Source of the DNA: Pseudochelatococcus sp050946405
GTDB lineage: Bacteria; Pseudomonadota; Alphaproteobacteria; Rhizobiales; Beijerinckiaceae
Reading direction: 5' to 3'
Length of the DNA: 64,000 bases
Assembly: GCF_050946405.1 (NCBI RefSeq)
Contig: NZ_JBMNUS010000002.1
Location: 310,001-374,000, forward strand
A model generated the notes under the pieces. It saw only the letters and a program-made list of their open reading frames with translations. It was not told the DNA's origin and searched no databases. Of the stretch, positions 8,254 through 17,345 are shown piece after piece. Made by a program: the position numbers and the translations under genes. Each line of letters opens with the position of its first letter. Within the stretch, counting starts at the first letter, position 1.

Positions 8254-11118
8254 CTATTGCCCGAGCCGGTCGAGAAGGGCCGGCACATGCACCTGATCCG
8301 CCTTGTAGGAGCCGGTGAGCACGTACATGACCATGTTCATGCCGCCGCGCGCGGCCATCTCGCGCTGGTCCGGGTTCGAGCCCACGGTGGGGTAGAGCGG
8401 GTTGCCGAAATCGTCGAGCGCCCAGGCGGCGGCGAGGTCGTTGGCGGTGATGATGATCGGCGACACGTTGTCGCCGCCGCGCGCCGGGCGCGGCTCGCCC
8501 TCCTGCGCGGGGGGCAGCGATTCCACCCATGTCTGGCCGGTGGCGTAGCGGCCCGGGAAATGATCCATCAGGAAGAAGGTCTTGGTGAGCACATGGTCCG
8601 GCGGTACGGGCTCCAGCTCCGGGATGTCGATGCCCGCCAGCATCTGCCGCAGCCGCGTCGTCTCGGCCGTGGGCGCGCTGCCGGCGTCCTGGCTCCGGGC
8701 GTCCTGGCTCCAGGCGTCGCGGGTGTCGAAGATCACCGTCCCGCCCGCCTTCATGTAGGCGTCGATCCGGCGCAGCGCCGTCTCGGAAGGGGCCGGCGCA
8801 TCGGCGGCGATGGGCCAGTAGATCAGCGGGTAGAAGGCGAGTTCGTCGCTCGCCGGATCGACGCCGATGGGATCGGCCGGCTCGAAGGACGTGCGGAAGG
8901 CCAGTTCCTCTCCCAGCCCGGCGAGGCCGGCGCGGCTCGTCTCATCCACTTCCGCGTTGCCGGTGATGACATAGGCGAGGCGGGTGTGCAGCGCGGCCTG
9001 CCTGTCGATGTCGGTGAGCGTCTCCTGCGCCTGCGCGCGGGGGGCGGGCAGGATGGCGAGCGTTACGGTCCCAAGCGCCGCAGCCAGCAGCAGCGCGGGC
9101 AGCGCGGTGCCGGTCCGCATGGGCGCGCGTCTGCGCCACCGGCCGCCGATGACGGTGCTGACGAGCGTATCGGCCATGAACAGCAGCAAAGCGGCGAGGA
9201 ACAGCGGCAGCCGCAGGTCGATGCCCGGCGGCGCCGACAGCGGCGTGACGGCGGCGGCCACCGGCGCGAGGTCGAGCGGCGCGGGCCGGTCGCCCTCGGC
9301 GAGGGCGTTGAGCGCGAGCGGCGCCTCGTTGGTGCCGTAGAAGCCGGCCGGATGATCGCGCGAGGCGCGCACCGCCCCGGTGCGCGCCACCGGCCGCGCA
9401 TCGGCGGGCGGGCGGCGGAAGACGCCGAAGCCGTCCAGCGTGCGCAGCGGCGAGGCGGTTTCGGCGGCGGTTCCGGTTTCCGTCTCGTCCCGCGCGCCGG
9501 CGTCGCGGCCGGCCATGCCGACGATCCGGCGCAGCATGTCGACGAACGTGCCGGACAGCGGCAGGTTCGACCATGTGGCATCCGCCGTGACATGCACCAG
9601 CACGATATGCCCGTCGCCGCGCCGCTCGGCGGTGACGATGGGCGTGCCGTCCGACAATGCCGCCCACGTGCGGCGGTTGAGGTCGGCGTCCGGCTCGGCC
9701 AGCACCTGGCGCGTCACGGTGATTTCCGGCGGCGCGTCGAGCCCGTGGAACGGGCTCGTTTCGGGGAAGGGCGCGAGCGTCTTCGGCATGTCCCACGAGA
9801 GCGCGCCACCGATGGTGCGCTCGCCCTGCCGCAGCCGCACCGGCACCAGCGTCTCGTCGCTGTTGGCCATGCGCGGGCCGGCGAAGCGCAGCAGCACGCC
9901 GCCCTCCGCGACGAAGGCTTCCAGCTTCGCGGCCGTTTCGCGGTCGATGACGCCGATGTCGGTGAGCGCGATCACCGTCGCGTTTTCCGCGATCAGGCGC
10001 GAGACCACGTCGGGCAGCGTGCCGCGCGGCTCGCGCAGTTCCGCATAGGGCTCCAGCGCGCGAGAGAGATAGAAGGTCGGCGCGAGAAGGGGCTGGCTCG
10101 CCGTATCCGCGCCCGCGCCGGAAACGAGGCCGACGCGATGGCGGCGCTGGCGGTCGTCAACGAGCGTCACCGCGCCGGCGGAATTCTCGCCGGCGATGTC
10201 GATGCGCGCCACCGCGTTGCGGATCTCGATCGGCAGGTCGAAGGAGGCCGTCGCCGTCAGCGCGTCGCCGTCGAAGGCGAAAGGCGTTTCGCCGAGCGGC
10301 AGGCTCCTGAAATCGACGGCCCGCAGCCGCCCCTGCGCGGGCGCGCGTGCGTCGGCGCGGGCCACCGTCACCATGAGGCCGTCACGCGCGTTGCGGCTGC
10401 CGGCGAGCGTCAGCGTAGCCGGAAAGGCGTCCGCGCGCACGGCGAGCGCGCGCTGGCCGCGCAGCGCGTCGAGGCGCGCGGCGAAGGCGGCGTCTCCCTC
10501 CGGCACGCCGCCGCCGGCCGCGCCGAGCGTTGTCCGGTCGCTGATCCAGACGACGGCGGCATCCGCGTGCGCGTCGAGAAAGCGGGCGATGGCGGGCAGA
10601 TGCGCGGCGCGGTCCGCCGCGTGGGCGCGCGGAACGGCGGCCCGCAGGCGCTCGGTCGTTTCCGCGCCGCTGCCGGGTGCGATCTCCGCCGGCGCGTCCG
10701 CCAGCCCCACCAGCGCGACGGGCCGGCCGTCGCGGCTCGCGGCGGCGAGGATGTCGCGCGCCGCGCCCGTGCGCGCCGCCCAGTCGCGGGCGGCCGAAAA
10801 GCCGTTGTCGACAAGCAGCAGCACCGGCCCGCCGCCCGGCAGGGCGGGCAGCGGGTTCCACGCCGGCCAGGCGGCGGCGAGGATGATCAGCGCCGCGATC
10901 AGCAGCCGCAGCAGCAACAGCCACCACGGCGTGCGCGCTGGCGTCTGGCGGCGGGGCGCGAGGTCGAGCGCGATGCCGAGCGGCGGAAAGGCGATGCGCC
11001 GGGGCGCGGGCGGCGTCACCCGCAGCAGCAGCCACAGCGCCGGCAGGCCCGCGAGCGCCAGCAGCGCCAGCGGCGCGGCGAAGGCGAGCGGCAGTCCGAA
11101 AAGGTCGAGGCCGGGCAT
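8254..11118 (-). CDS. DUF4159 protein with BatA-like N-terminus
   Basis: A 954-residue protein. The N-terminus (two hydrophobic helices around LAFAAPLALLALAGLPALWLLL and LLLLRLLIAALIILAAAWP) matches the aerotolerance regulator/BatA N-terminal domain, followed by a vWA-like segment (VLLLVDNGFSAARDW). The middle has a glutamine-amidotransferase-like region (AFVAEGGVLLRFAGPRMAN). A further transmembrane helix precedes the C-terminal DUF4159 domain (FYPLIYWPI, MKAGGTVIFDTRD, HVLTKTFFLMDHFPGRY, GGMNMVMYVLTGSYKADQVH). The start at 11118 overlaps the DUF58 stop as TGATG. A two-copy 15-bp repeat at 8684-8713 encodes SQDA(R/G) after FDTRDAW. A 1627-codon open frame on the other strand is a GC shadow. 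Confidence 0.85.
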   Translation of the reverse strand: MPGLDLFGLPLAFAAPLALLALAGLPALWLLLRVTPPAPRRIAFPPLGIALDLAPRRQTPARTPWWLLLLRLLIAALIILAAAWPAWNPLPALPGGGPVLLLVDNGFSAARDWAARTGAARDILAAASRDGRPVALVGLADAPAEIAPGSGAETTERLRAAVPRAHAADRAAHLPAIARFLDAHADAAVVWISDRTTLGAAGGGVPEGDAAFAARLDALRGQRALAVRADAFPATLTLAGSRNARDGLMVTVARADARAPAQGRLRAVDFRSLPLGETPFAFDGDALTATASFDLPIEIRNAVARIDIAGENSAGAVTLVDDRQRRHRVGLVSGAGADTASQPLLAPTFYLSRALEPYAELREPRGTLPDVVSRLIAENATVIALTDIGVIDRETAAKLEAFVAEGGVLLRFAGPRMANSDETLVPVRLRQGERTIGGALSWDMPKTLAPFPETSPFHGLDAPPEITVTRQVLAEPDADLNRRTWAALSDGTPIVTAERRGDGHIVLVHVTADATWSNLPLSGTFVDMLRRIVGMAGRDAGARDETETGTAAETASPLRTLDGFGVFRRPPADARPVARTGAVRASRDHPAGFYGTNEAPLALNALAEGDRPAPLDLAPVAAAVTPLSAPPGIDLRLPLFLAALLLFMADTLVSTVIGGRWRRRAPMRTGTALPALLLAAALGTVTLAILPAPRAQAQETLTDIDRQAALHTRLAYVITGNAEVDETSRAGLAGLGEELAFRTSFEPADPIGVDPASDELAFYPLIYWPIAADAPAPSETALRRIDAYMKAGGTVIFDTRDAWSQDARSQDAGSAPTAETTRLRQMLAGIDIPELEPVPPDHVLTKTFFLMDHFPGRYATGQTWVESLPPAQEGEPRPARGGDNVSPIIITANDLAAAWALDDFGNPLYPTVGSNPDQREMAARGGMNMVMYVLTGSYKADQVHVPALLDRLGQ

Positions 11119-12035
11119 CAGGCGCCTCCGTCGCGGCGGCTGGCGAGCAGCGTGAGCACCCTCAGCGCCGCCTCGCTCGCCGGCCTGTCGGTGTGATGCA
11201 CCGTGAGCGTGAAGCCGTGGCGCGCGAGGAGGGCGCGCAGCCCCTCGCGATGGGCGAGATACCGCCGCCGGTAATCCTCTCCCCACGCCGCCGCGTCGCC
11301 CAGATGCAGGCGCGCGCCGCTTTCGGGGTCCTCCAGTTCCGCCTGCCCGTCGAAGGGAAAGGTTTCCTCCGCCGGATCGACCACGAGCAGCACATGGCCG
11401 CGCGCGCCGTTCGCGGCGATGGAGGCGACGGCGCGTTCGATATCGGGAAGCGGCACGAGGAAATCGCCGATCAGCAGCGGCTCGCTGCGCCGCCTGAGCG
11501 GCGTTTCCGGCGGCAGGTCGCGGTCGGCGCCGGCATGGTCGTGCGCCAGCGCGCCGGCGATCTGCTCCGCGATGCGGCGCGTGGCGCGCGGGGCCATCAG
11601 GCCGAGAAAGCCCACCCGCTCGCCCGCCGCGACCAATGTATCGGCCAGCGCTAGCCCCAGCACGATGGCGCGCTCCACCTTCGGCGCGCCGGCGAGCGAC
11701 GAGGCGAAGGCCATGGAAACGGAACGGTCGATCCACAGCCCGACGGTCTGCGCCGCTTCCCACTCGCGCTCGCGCACATAGAGCCGGCCGTCGCGGGCGG
11801 AGCGCCGCCAGTCGATCCGCCCGGCGGATTCGCCCGACATGAAGGGCCGGAACTGCCAGAAGTTCTCGCCCGGTCCCGCCCTGCGCCGGCCGTGGATGCC
11901 GTGGGCGAGGCTGATCGCGACCCGCCGCGCCTCCAGCACGAGGCGCGGCAGACGGGCGGCGAGCGCGCGCGCCGCGCCTTGCTCTCCCTGGCCGGGAAAG
12001 CGGCTCTGGTCCGGCAGGATCGCCACACGCGCCAT
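11118..12035 (-). CDS. DUF58 domain protein
   Basis: A 305-residue soluble protein. The DUF58 signature is visible: HGIHGRRRAGPGENFWQFRPFMSGESAGRIDWRRSARDGRLYVREREWEAAQTVGLWIDRSVSM. The last stretch carries a degenerate vWA metal site (D-R-S-V-S rather than D-x-S-x-S). DUF58 proteins accompany MoxR AAA ATPases and are thought to be their partners or substrates. It lies between the MoxR gene (58 bp upstream) and the DUF4159 gene (TGATG overlap). No transmembrane helix is seen. Confidence 0.88.
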   Translation of the reverse strand: MARVAILPDQSRFPGQGEQGAARALAARLPRLVLEARRVAISLAHGIHGRRRAGPGENFWQFRPFMSGESAGRIDWRRSARDGRLYVREREWEAAQTVGLWIDRSVSMAFASSLAGAPKVERAIVLGLALADTLVAAGERVGFLGLMAPRATRRIAEQIAGALAHDHAGADRDLPPETPLRRRSEPLLIGDFLVPLPDIERAVASIAANGARGHVLLVVDPAEETFPFDGQAELEDPESGARLHLGDAAAWGEDYRRRYLAHREGLRALLARHGFTLTVHHTDRPASEAALRVLTLLASRRDGGA

Positions 12036-12093
12036 GCTTACATATCCGTTGAATAAATCAATCTATCGTATTGCAAAAACGTGCATTCCGCTA

Positions 12094-13149
12094 TCAGATG
12101 CGCGCCGTGATGCGGGCGATGACGCCCTCCACCGTCTCACCTTCCGCGCGCGCCGCGAAGGTGAGGGCGATGCGGTGCTTGAGCACGGGCTCGGCCAAGG
12201 CGCGCACGTCGTCCAGCGAAGGCGCGAGGCGGCCCTGCACCAGCGCGCGCGCGCGGGCGGCCAGCGTCAGCGCCTGGCTGGCGCGCGGCCCCGGCCCCCA
12301 AGCAAGTTTGTCGGATATGGCGAGTTTGTCGGATATGGCGAGTTTGTCGGCGCCGGCGCGCCCCTCCGCCGGCCCGTCCTCGCCGGGGCGGGCGGAGCGC
12401 ACGAGGTCGAGAATGGCCTCGACCACGCTGTCGCCCACCGGCAGCCGGCGCACGAGCCGCTGGATGGAAACGAGCGTGTCGGCACTGATGGCCGCGGTGG
12501 CGACCGCCTCGCGCGTGCCGGTGGTCTCCAGCAGGATGCGCCGTTCGGTGTCGCGGTCGGGATAGCCGACATCGATTTGCAGCAGGAAGCGATCGAGCTG
12601 CGCCTCGGGCAGCGGGTAGGTGCCCTCCTGCTCGATGGGGTTCTGGGTCGCGAGAACGTGAAAGGGTTGCGGCAGGTCGTGGCGCACGCCGGCGACGGTG
12701 ACGAAACCTTCCTGCATGGCTTGCAGGAGGGCGGATTGCGTGCGCGGGCTGGCGCGGTTGATTTCGTCGGCCATCAGCAGGCGGGTGAAGATCGGCCCGC
12801 GGATGAAGCGGAAGCTGCGCTGGCCGGCGGTCGATTCGTCGAGGATCTCGCTGCCGAGGATGTCGGCGGGCATCAGGTCCGGCGTGAACTGGACGCGCTG
12901 GCTGTCGAGGCCGAGCACGGTGCCCAGCGTTTCCACGAGGCGCGTCTTGGCGAGGCCCGGCACGCCGACGAGCAGGCCGTGGCCGCCCGCGAGCAGCGTG
13001 ACGAGCGCGAGTTCGACGACGCGCTCCTGCCCGAAGATGACGGCGCCGATGGCCTCCCGCGCCCGCGCGATGGCACTGAGCGCGGCTTCGGCCTGCGCGA
13101 CGATGGCGGTGGCGGCGATGGTCGCGTCATCGGGTGCTGCGGCTGTCAT
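12094..13149 (-). CDS. MoxR family AAA ATPase
   Basis: A 351-residue AAA+ ATPase, first gene of the minus-strand operon. Walker A is GVPGLAKT at 62-69, Walker B LLMADEINRA near 124-133, sensor region LATQNPIEQEGTYPLPEAQLDRF. MoxR ATPases act as chaperones for maturation of metalloenzymes or envelope proteins together with vWA and DUF58 partners, which follow here. At residues 268-283, just before the conserved WGPGPRASQAL lid segment, the hexapeptide DKLAIS is repeated in tandem (2.7 copies). Homologues normally have a short non-repetitive linker there. The gene is divergent from the DUF1285 gene at 13379. Confidence 0.93.
   Translation of the reverse strand: MTAAAPDDATIAATAIVAQAEAALSAIARAREAIGAVIFGQERVVELALVTLLAGGHGLLVGVPGLAKTRLVETLGTVLGLDSQRVQFTPDLMPADILGSEILDESTAGQRSFRFIRGPIFTRLLMADEINRASPRTQSALLQAMQEGFVTVAGVRHDLPQPFHVLATQNPIEQEGTYPLPEAQLDRFLLQIDVGYPDRDTERRILLETTGTREAVATAAISADTLVSIQRLVRRLPVGDSVVEAILDLVRSARPGEDGPAEGRAGADKLAISDKLAISDKLAWGPGPRASQALTLAARARALVQGRLAPSLDDVRALAEPVLKHRIALTFAARAEGETVEGVIARITARI
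12305..12350. repeat. In-frame 18-bp tandem repeat in the MoxR gene, about 2.6 copies
   Basis: Two identical units agtttgtcggatatggcg (12305-12322 and 12323-12340) are followed by a 10-base partial copy to 12350. On the minus strand they encode DKLAIS repeats. The period equals that of the repeat in the phosphoesterase gene, but the sequence is different. Confidence 0.9.
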
Positions 13150-13378
13150 CGTGTCCGTTCCTGTGCAACATGGCGTTTGTGAACGAGCTGGCTCGCCCCT
13201 GCGTTTCCTTGTTGGGCGCTTGTGTCTCGCCAGTCAAGCGCCGTGCCGGGAATCGGGCGATCCGGGGGTATGATATGATGTTGATCGATGTCATGAATCG
13301 GGCAAAGCCGAAAAAAGGCGCGATGTCGGCGTATCGTCGCACCGCGCGAACGTGCAATGGTCACGCGGGGAGATGAAC

Positions 13379-13966
13379 ATGACGACAGCGCCGGAAACAC
13401 CGCAGGGGCTCGCGCGCCTGCTTTCCGCCGCCCGCGGCGCGGGCGCGCGCGAGGGTGTGGAGCGATGGAACCCGCCCGACTGCGGCGACATCGACATGCG
13501 GATCGCCGCCGACGGCGTGTGGTTCTATCAGGGCACGCCCATCGGCAGGGCCGCGCTGGTCAACCTTTTCGCCTCCATTCTGCGCCGCGAGGGAGAGCGT
13601 TACGTTCTTGTCACGCCCTTCGAAAAAGTGGGGATAAAGGTTGATGACGTGCCGTTCCTCGCCGTGGAGATGGCCGTCGATCCGGCCACCGGCCGCCTGC
13701 ATTTCCGCACCAACGTCGACGATGCGGTCGAGGTGGGCGAGGCTTGCCCGCTGCGCTTCTCCGTCGACGCGGCGGGCGGCTTCCGCCCCTATGTGAGGGT
13801 GCGCGGCGATCTCTGGGCGCGGCTGACGCGCGCGCTGGTGGGCGATCTGCTGGCGCTCGCGGAGGAGCGGACGGTCGACGGCGCGGCTGTCGTCGGCGTC
13901 GCTTCGGGCGAGGCGTTCTTTCCCATCGCCCGGCGGGCGGACTTTTTCGACGAAGGGAGCGCCTGA
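13379..13966 (+). CDS. DUF1285 domain protein
   Basis: A 195-residue protein. The DUF1285 pattern is clear: ERWNPPDCGDIDMRIAADGVWFYQGTPIGRAALVNLFASILRREG, then YVLVTPFEKVGIKVDDVPFLAVEMAVD. ATG 13379 was chosen because GGGGAG at 13367-13372 is correctly spaced for it; ATG 13373 in the same frame is too close. The function is unknown. It begins a compact run DUF1285-NUDIX-DUF6111-cca, an arrangement known in Rhizobiales, and overlaps the NUDIX start as TGATG (13964-13968). Confidence 0.87.
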   Translation: MTTAPETPQGLARLLSAARGAGAREGVERWNPPDCGDIDMRIAADGVWFYQGTPIGRAALVNLFASILRREGERYVLVTPFEKVGIKVDDVPFLAVEMAVDPATGRLHFRTNVDDAVEVGEACPLRFSVDAAGGFRPYVRVRGDLWARLTRALVGDLLALAEERTVDGAAVVGVASGEAFFPIARRADFFDEGSA

Positions 13967-14622
13967 TGACGGCGGATACCATGGGCGACGATCTGGTCGC
14001 CCGGCTTGGCGCGCGCCTGTTCCGCGATCCGCCGGACAGCGCGGCGCCGCCCGTGGCCGGCGACCACGCGCTTGGCAATCCCCTGCCGGATATCTCGCCG
14101 GTTCGCGATGCCGCCGTGCTGGTGCCGCTCATCCGCCGTGCGACGGATGAGCGAACGGCGGAATCGGGCGTCCGCTATTCGATGTTGCTCACCCGGCGCG
14201 CCGCCGGCCTGCGCCAGCATCCGGCGCAGATCGCCTTTCCGGGCGGCAAGATCGATCCCGGCGATGCCTCGCCGCTTGCGGCGGCGCTGCGCGAGGCCGA
14301 CGAAGAGATCGGCCTGCCGGCCTCGCTCGTGCGCCCGCTGGGCTATCTCGACGGCTATCTGTCGGCGACCGGCTACGCCATCGTGCCGGTGGTGGGGCTC
14401 GTCGATGCGCGCTTTTCGCCGCGCCCCAACCCCGGCGAGGTCGACGACGTGTTCGAGGTGCCGCTCGATTTCCTGATGAACGTCAACCATCATGAGCGGC
14501 ATGCCCGCGAATGGCACGGCACGCTGCGTCATTATTATGCGATGCCATGGGGCGATCGCTATATATGGGGAGCGACCGCGGGCATTATCCGCAACCTTTA
14601 CGAAAGGCTCTACGCGCCATGA
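13966..14622 (+). CDS. NUDIX hydrolase (CoA pyrophosphatase-like)
   Basis: A 218-residue cytoplasmic NUDIX enzyme. The NUDIX box runs from about residue 93: GGKIDPGD, then ALREADEEIGL, giving the G-x5-E-x7-REUxEExGU spacing in slightly modified form. The preceding LRQHPAQIAFPGG is typical of the NudL/CoAse branch, which cleaves coenzyme A and derivatives. The C-terminal WGATAGIIRNLYERL also fits that branch. The start is fixed by the TGATG overlap with DUF1285. It precedes the DUF6111 and cca genes in one transcription unit. Confidence 0.88.
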   Translation: MTADTMGDDLVARLGARLFRDPPDSAAPPVAGDHALGNPLPDISPVRDAAVLVPLIRRATDERTAESGVRYSMLLTRRAAGLRQHPAQIAFPGGKIDPGDASPLAAALREADEEIGLPASLVRPLGYLDGYLSATGYAIVPVVGLVDARFSPRPNPGEVDDVFEVPLDFLMNVNHHERHAREWHGTLRHYYAMPWGDRYIWGATAGIIRNLYERLYAP

Positions 14623-14650
14623 CAGCCTGCCGAAAGCGCGGAATCGCGCG

Positions 14651-14908
14651 ATGACACGCGCCGTTTTCGAGGCACTCGTCCTTTTCCTGAGCCCGTTCGT
14701 CCTGTTCGGCATCTATTTGTGGCTGCGCCGGCGCAGCCCCCTCACGCGCGAGGCGTGGGACGGGCATATCCCGTGGCTCATGCTGGCCGGCCTTCTCACC
14801 GCCATCGCGGGTTTCCTCATCGCCGGTCTCACGGCGGAGCGGCACACGGGCGCTTACGTGCCCTCGCATATCGAGGACGGCAGGCTGGTGCCGGGGCATT
14901 TCCGATGA
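14651..14908 (+). CDS. DUF6111-like small membrane protein
   Basis: An 85-residue protein with two transmembrane helices (ALVLFLSPFVLFGIYLWL and IPWLMLAGLLTAIAGFLIAGL) and the terminal HTGAYVPSHIEDGRLVPGHF, a conserved pattern of small proteins encoded just before the CCA-adding enzyme in Rhizobiales. Its stop overlaps the cca start as ATGA at 14905-14908. The function is unknown. The start at ATG 14651 lies 28 bp after the NUDIX stop. Confidence 0.75.
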   Translation: MTRAVFEALVLFLSPFVLFGIYLWLRRRSPLTREAWDGHIPWLMLAGLLTAIAGFLIAGLTAERHTGAYVPSHIEDGRLVPGHFR

Positions 14909-16185
14909 ACGGTTCCGCGCATGTGCGGGAACTGCTCGACGACGACGCCTTGCGGCGCATCCTCGCCGCCGTCGACGCGGAGGGGGCGCAGACGCGCGTC
15001 GTCGGCGGGGCGGTGCGCAACGCGCTGCTCGGCATGCCGGTGAAGGACATCGACTGCGCCACGACGGCCCGTCCGCGCGACGTGATGCGGCTGGCGCAGG
15101 CGGCGGGGCTGAAGGCGGTGCCGACCGGTATCGAGCACGGCACCGTCACCGTCGTCGCGGACGGGCGGCCTTTCGAGATCACCACCCTGCGCCGCGACGT
15201 CGAGACGGACGGCCGCCATGCCGAGGTGGCCTTCGGCACCGATTTTCGCGAGGATGCGCGGCGGCGCGACTTCACCATCAACGCGCTTTATCTCGACCGG
15301 CAGGGCGTCATCCACGATTTCACCGGCGGCCTCGCGGATATCGCGGCGCGGCGGGTGCGGTTCATCGGCGACGCGGGAACGCGCATCCGCGAGGATTATC
15401 TGCGCATCCTGCGCTTCTTCCGTTTCTGGGCCGATTACGGCGAGGGGCCGCTCGACGCAGAGGGCCTTTCGGCCTGCATCCGCGCGCGCGGGGGGCTTTT
15501 CCGGCTGTCGCGCGAGCGCGTGCGATCGGAGCTTTTGCGCATTCTCGTCGCCCGGGGGGCGGTCGCGGCCGTGACGGTGCTTTGCGATACCGGTTTCCTG
15601 CCCATGATGACGGGCGGCGTCGCGGAAACCGGGCGCTTCGCGCGCGTCTGCGCCGGTTCGGGCGACGGGCTGCTGCGGCTTGCCGCGCTTTGCGTTACCA
15701 TTCCCGAGGATGCGGAGCGGTTGCGCGAGCGGCTGCGGCTGTCGAACGGCGAGCACGAGCGCCTGTCGCGGGCGGGGGCGGCCATCGCCCATCTGCATGG
15801 CCGGCGGGAGCCGCTCGACGCCCGCGCGTTGCGCCGCCTCGCCGTTCTGCGCGGGCTTCCGGCCGTGGCCGATGCGCTCGCCGTGACCGATGGCGAACCC
15901 TCGCCCGTGGTCACGGACGATGCGCGCGTGCTTCTTGCCCGCTATGCGGACGGGTCGCAGCCGGTGCCCGTGTTTCCGCTGTCCGGCCGGCACCTCGCGG
16001 CGCGGGGCGTGCCGCCGGGGCCGCGCATGGGGCAGGCGCTGGAGCGCGCCCGTGCGCTCTGGCTCGATGCCGACTGCCCGATGGACGGGCCCGCGCTGGC
16101 CGCCGTGCTGGCGGGCGCGGTCGAAGGCGGGTCAGGATTGGGCCGCGGGCGCGGCGAGAGTGCGCCGGTCGAGGCCCTGCGATAG
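14905..16185 (+). CDS. cca: CCA tRNA nucleotidyltransferase
   Basis: A 426-residue class II nucleotidyltransferase that adds or repairs the 3' CCA of tRNAs. The catalytic head has GGAVRNALLG (34-43) and the metal-binding D48-I-D50, followed by FGTDFREDARRRDFTINAL, DFTGGLADI and the RIREDYLRILRFFRF motif of class II enzymes. The start overlaps DUF6111 as ATGA. The 3' end overlaps the convergent MFS gene by 54 bp. The length is usual for alphaproteobacterial enzymes without an HD domain. Confidence 0.92.
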   Translation: MNGSAHVRELLDDDALRRILAAVDAEGAQTRVVGGAVRNALLGMPVKDIDCATTARPRDVMRLAQAAGLKAVPTGIEHGTVTVVADGRPFEITTLRRDVETDGRHAEVAFGTDFREDARRRDFTINALYLDRQGVIHDFTGGLADIAARRVRFIGDAGTRIREDYLRILRFFRFWADYGEGPLDAEGLSACIRARGGLFRLSRERVRSELLRILVARGAVAAVTVLCDTGFLPMMTGGVAETGRFARVCAGSGDGLLRLAALCVTIPEDAERLRERLRLSNGEHERLSRAGAAIAHLHGRREPLDARALRRLAVLRGLPAVADALAVTDGEPSPVVTDDARVLLARYADGSQPVPVFPLSGRHLAARGVPPGPRMGQALERARALWLDADCPMDGPALAAVLAGAVEGGSGLGRGRGESAPVEALR

Positions 16186-17301
16186 CAGGCACAGGCCAAG
16201 GCCCGCGGCGGCCAGCACGGCGGAGACGAGCGGCAGGCCGTCATAACCCATGCCCAGCGTCAGCGCCGTGCCGCCGATCCACGCCCCGCTCGCGTTGCCG
16301 AGGTTGAACGCGGCCTGATTGAGGCTCGACGCGAGGTTCGGCGCTTCGCTCGCCGTATCGACCACGCGGATCTGCAACGGCGCGGTGACGGCGAAATCCA
16401 CGATGCCCCACACGAAGATGACGGCGACGGCCGCCTGCCACACGGGCGCGGCGAAATGCATCGCCACGAGCAGCCCGATGAGCCCGGCGAAGATGACCGC
16501 GAGCGACGACATCAGCCGCCAGTCCGCCAGCCGTCCGCCGAGGAAGTTGCCGATGGTGATGCCGACGCCGAACAGCAGCAGCACCCACGTCACATGATGC
16601 GGCGCGAGCCCCGAGACCTCGCGCAGCAGCGGCGCGATATAGGTGAAGACGCAGAAGAGGCTTGCCGAGGCGAGCACGCTCATGCCCATCGCCAGCATCA
16701 CCTGCGAGCGGCCGAGCACGCGGAATTCGCGCATGATGCCGGCCTTGGGGTTGGCGATGTTGGCGGGCACGAGCAGCACGAGCAGCGCCGCCGCCGCCAC
16801 GCCGATCAGCGCCACCGCCCAGAAGGTGGCGCGCCAGCCGAACTGCTGGCCGAGCGCCGTGCCGGCCGGCACGCCGAGAATGTTGGCGAGCGTCAGCCCG
16901 CCGAACATCAGCGCCACCGCCTGCGCGCGCCGGTTGCGCGCCACGAGCCCCGCCGCCACGACGGCGCCGATGCCGAAATAGGCGCCGTGGCAGAAGGCCG
17001 TCACCACGCGCGCGCCCATCAGCAGCCAGTAGGAAGGTGCGATGGCGCACAGCACGTTGCCGATGATGAACACGCAGGTGAGGGCGATCAGCGTCGCCTT
17101 GCGCGGCAGGCCGTTGGTGGCGATGGCCACGATCGGCGCGCCCACAACCACGCCGAGCGCGTAGCCCGACACCAGATGCCCTGCCGCCGGGATGCTGACG
17201 CCGAGATCGGCCGCCACTTCCGGCAGCAGGCCCATGATGACGAATTCTGTCGTGCCGATGCAGAACGAAGCGGCGGCGAGGGCAAGCAGGGATAAAGGCA
17301 T
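16132..17301 (-). CDS. MFS efflux transporter (AraJ/YdhP-like)
   Basis: A 389-residue major facilitator with twelve predicted helices. The N-terminus MPLSLLALAAASFCIGTTEFVIMGLLPEVAADLGVSIPAAGHLVSGYALGVVVGAPI is characteristic of the DHA1 branch containing AraJ and YdhP, which export sugars, arabinosides or drugs. Other motifs are GARVVTAFCHGAYFGIG and VPAGTALGQQFGWRATFW (motif C-like). ATG 17301 was chosen over 17358 because family similarity starts there. The last 54 bp overlap cca on the opposite strand. The substrate is unknown. Confidence 0.87.
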   Translation of the reverse strand: MPLSLLALAAASFCIGTTEFVIMGLLPEVAADLGVSIPAAGHLVSGYALGVVVGAPIVAIATNGLPRKATLIALTCVFIIGNVLCAIAPSYWLLMGARVVTAFCHGAYFGIGAVVAAGLVARNRRAQAVALMFGGLTLANILGVPAGTALGQQFGWRATFWAVALIGVAAAALLVLLVPANIANPKAGIMREFRVLGRSQVMLAMGMSVLASASLFCVFTYIAPLLREVSGLAPHHVTWVLLLFGVGITIGNFLGGRLADWRLMSSLAVIFAGLIGLLVAMHFAAPVWQAAVAVIFVWGIVDFAVTAPLQIRVVDTASEAPNLASSLNQAAFNLGNASGAWIGGTALTLGMGYDGLPLVSAVLAAAGLGLCLLSQGLDRRTLAAPAAQS

Positions 17302-17345
17302 GAAGGCGATTCCGGCCGGGAGGTGACGTCGTGCTCTGCGATGCG

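Noticed and set aside
6313..11196. A 1627-codon open frame on the plus strand opposite the DUF4159/membrane-protein operon
   Set aside because: Its product is Arg/Gly/Ala/His-rich with no domain, and it mirrors two clear genes on the other strand. In GC-rich DNA the antisense frame loses stop codons by composition.
16132..16185. Frameshift or misassembly because cca and the MFS gene overlap by 54 bp
   Set aside because: Both C-termini are plausible and convergent overlaps of this size occur in compact genomes; neither frame is broken.
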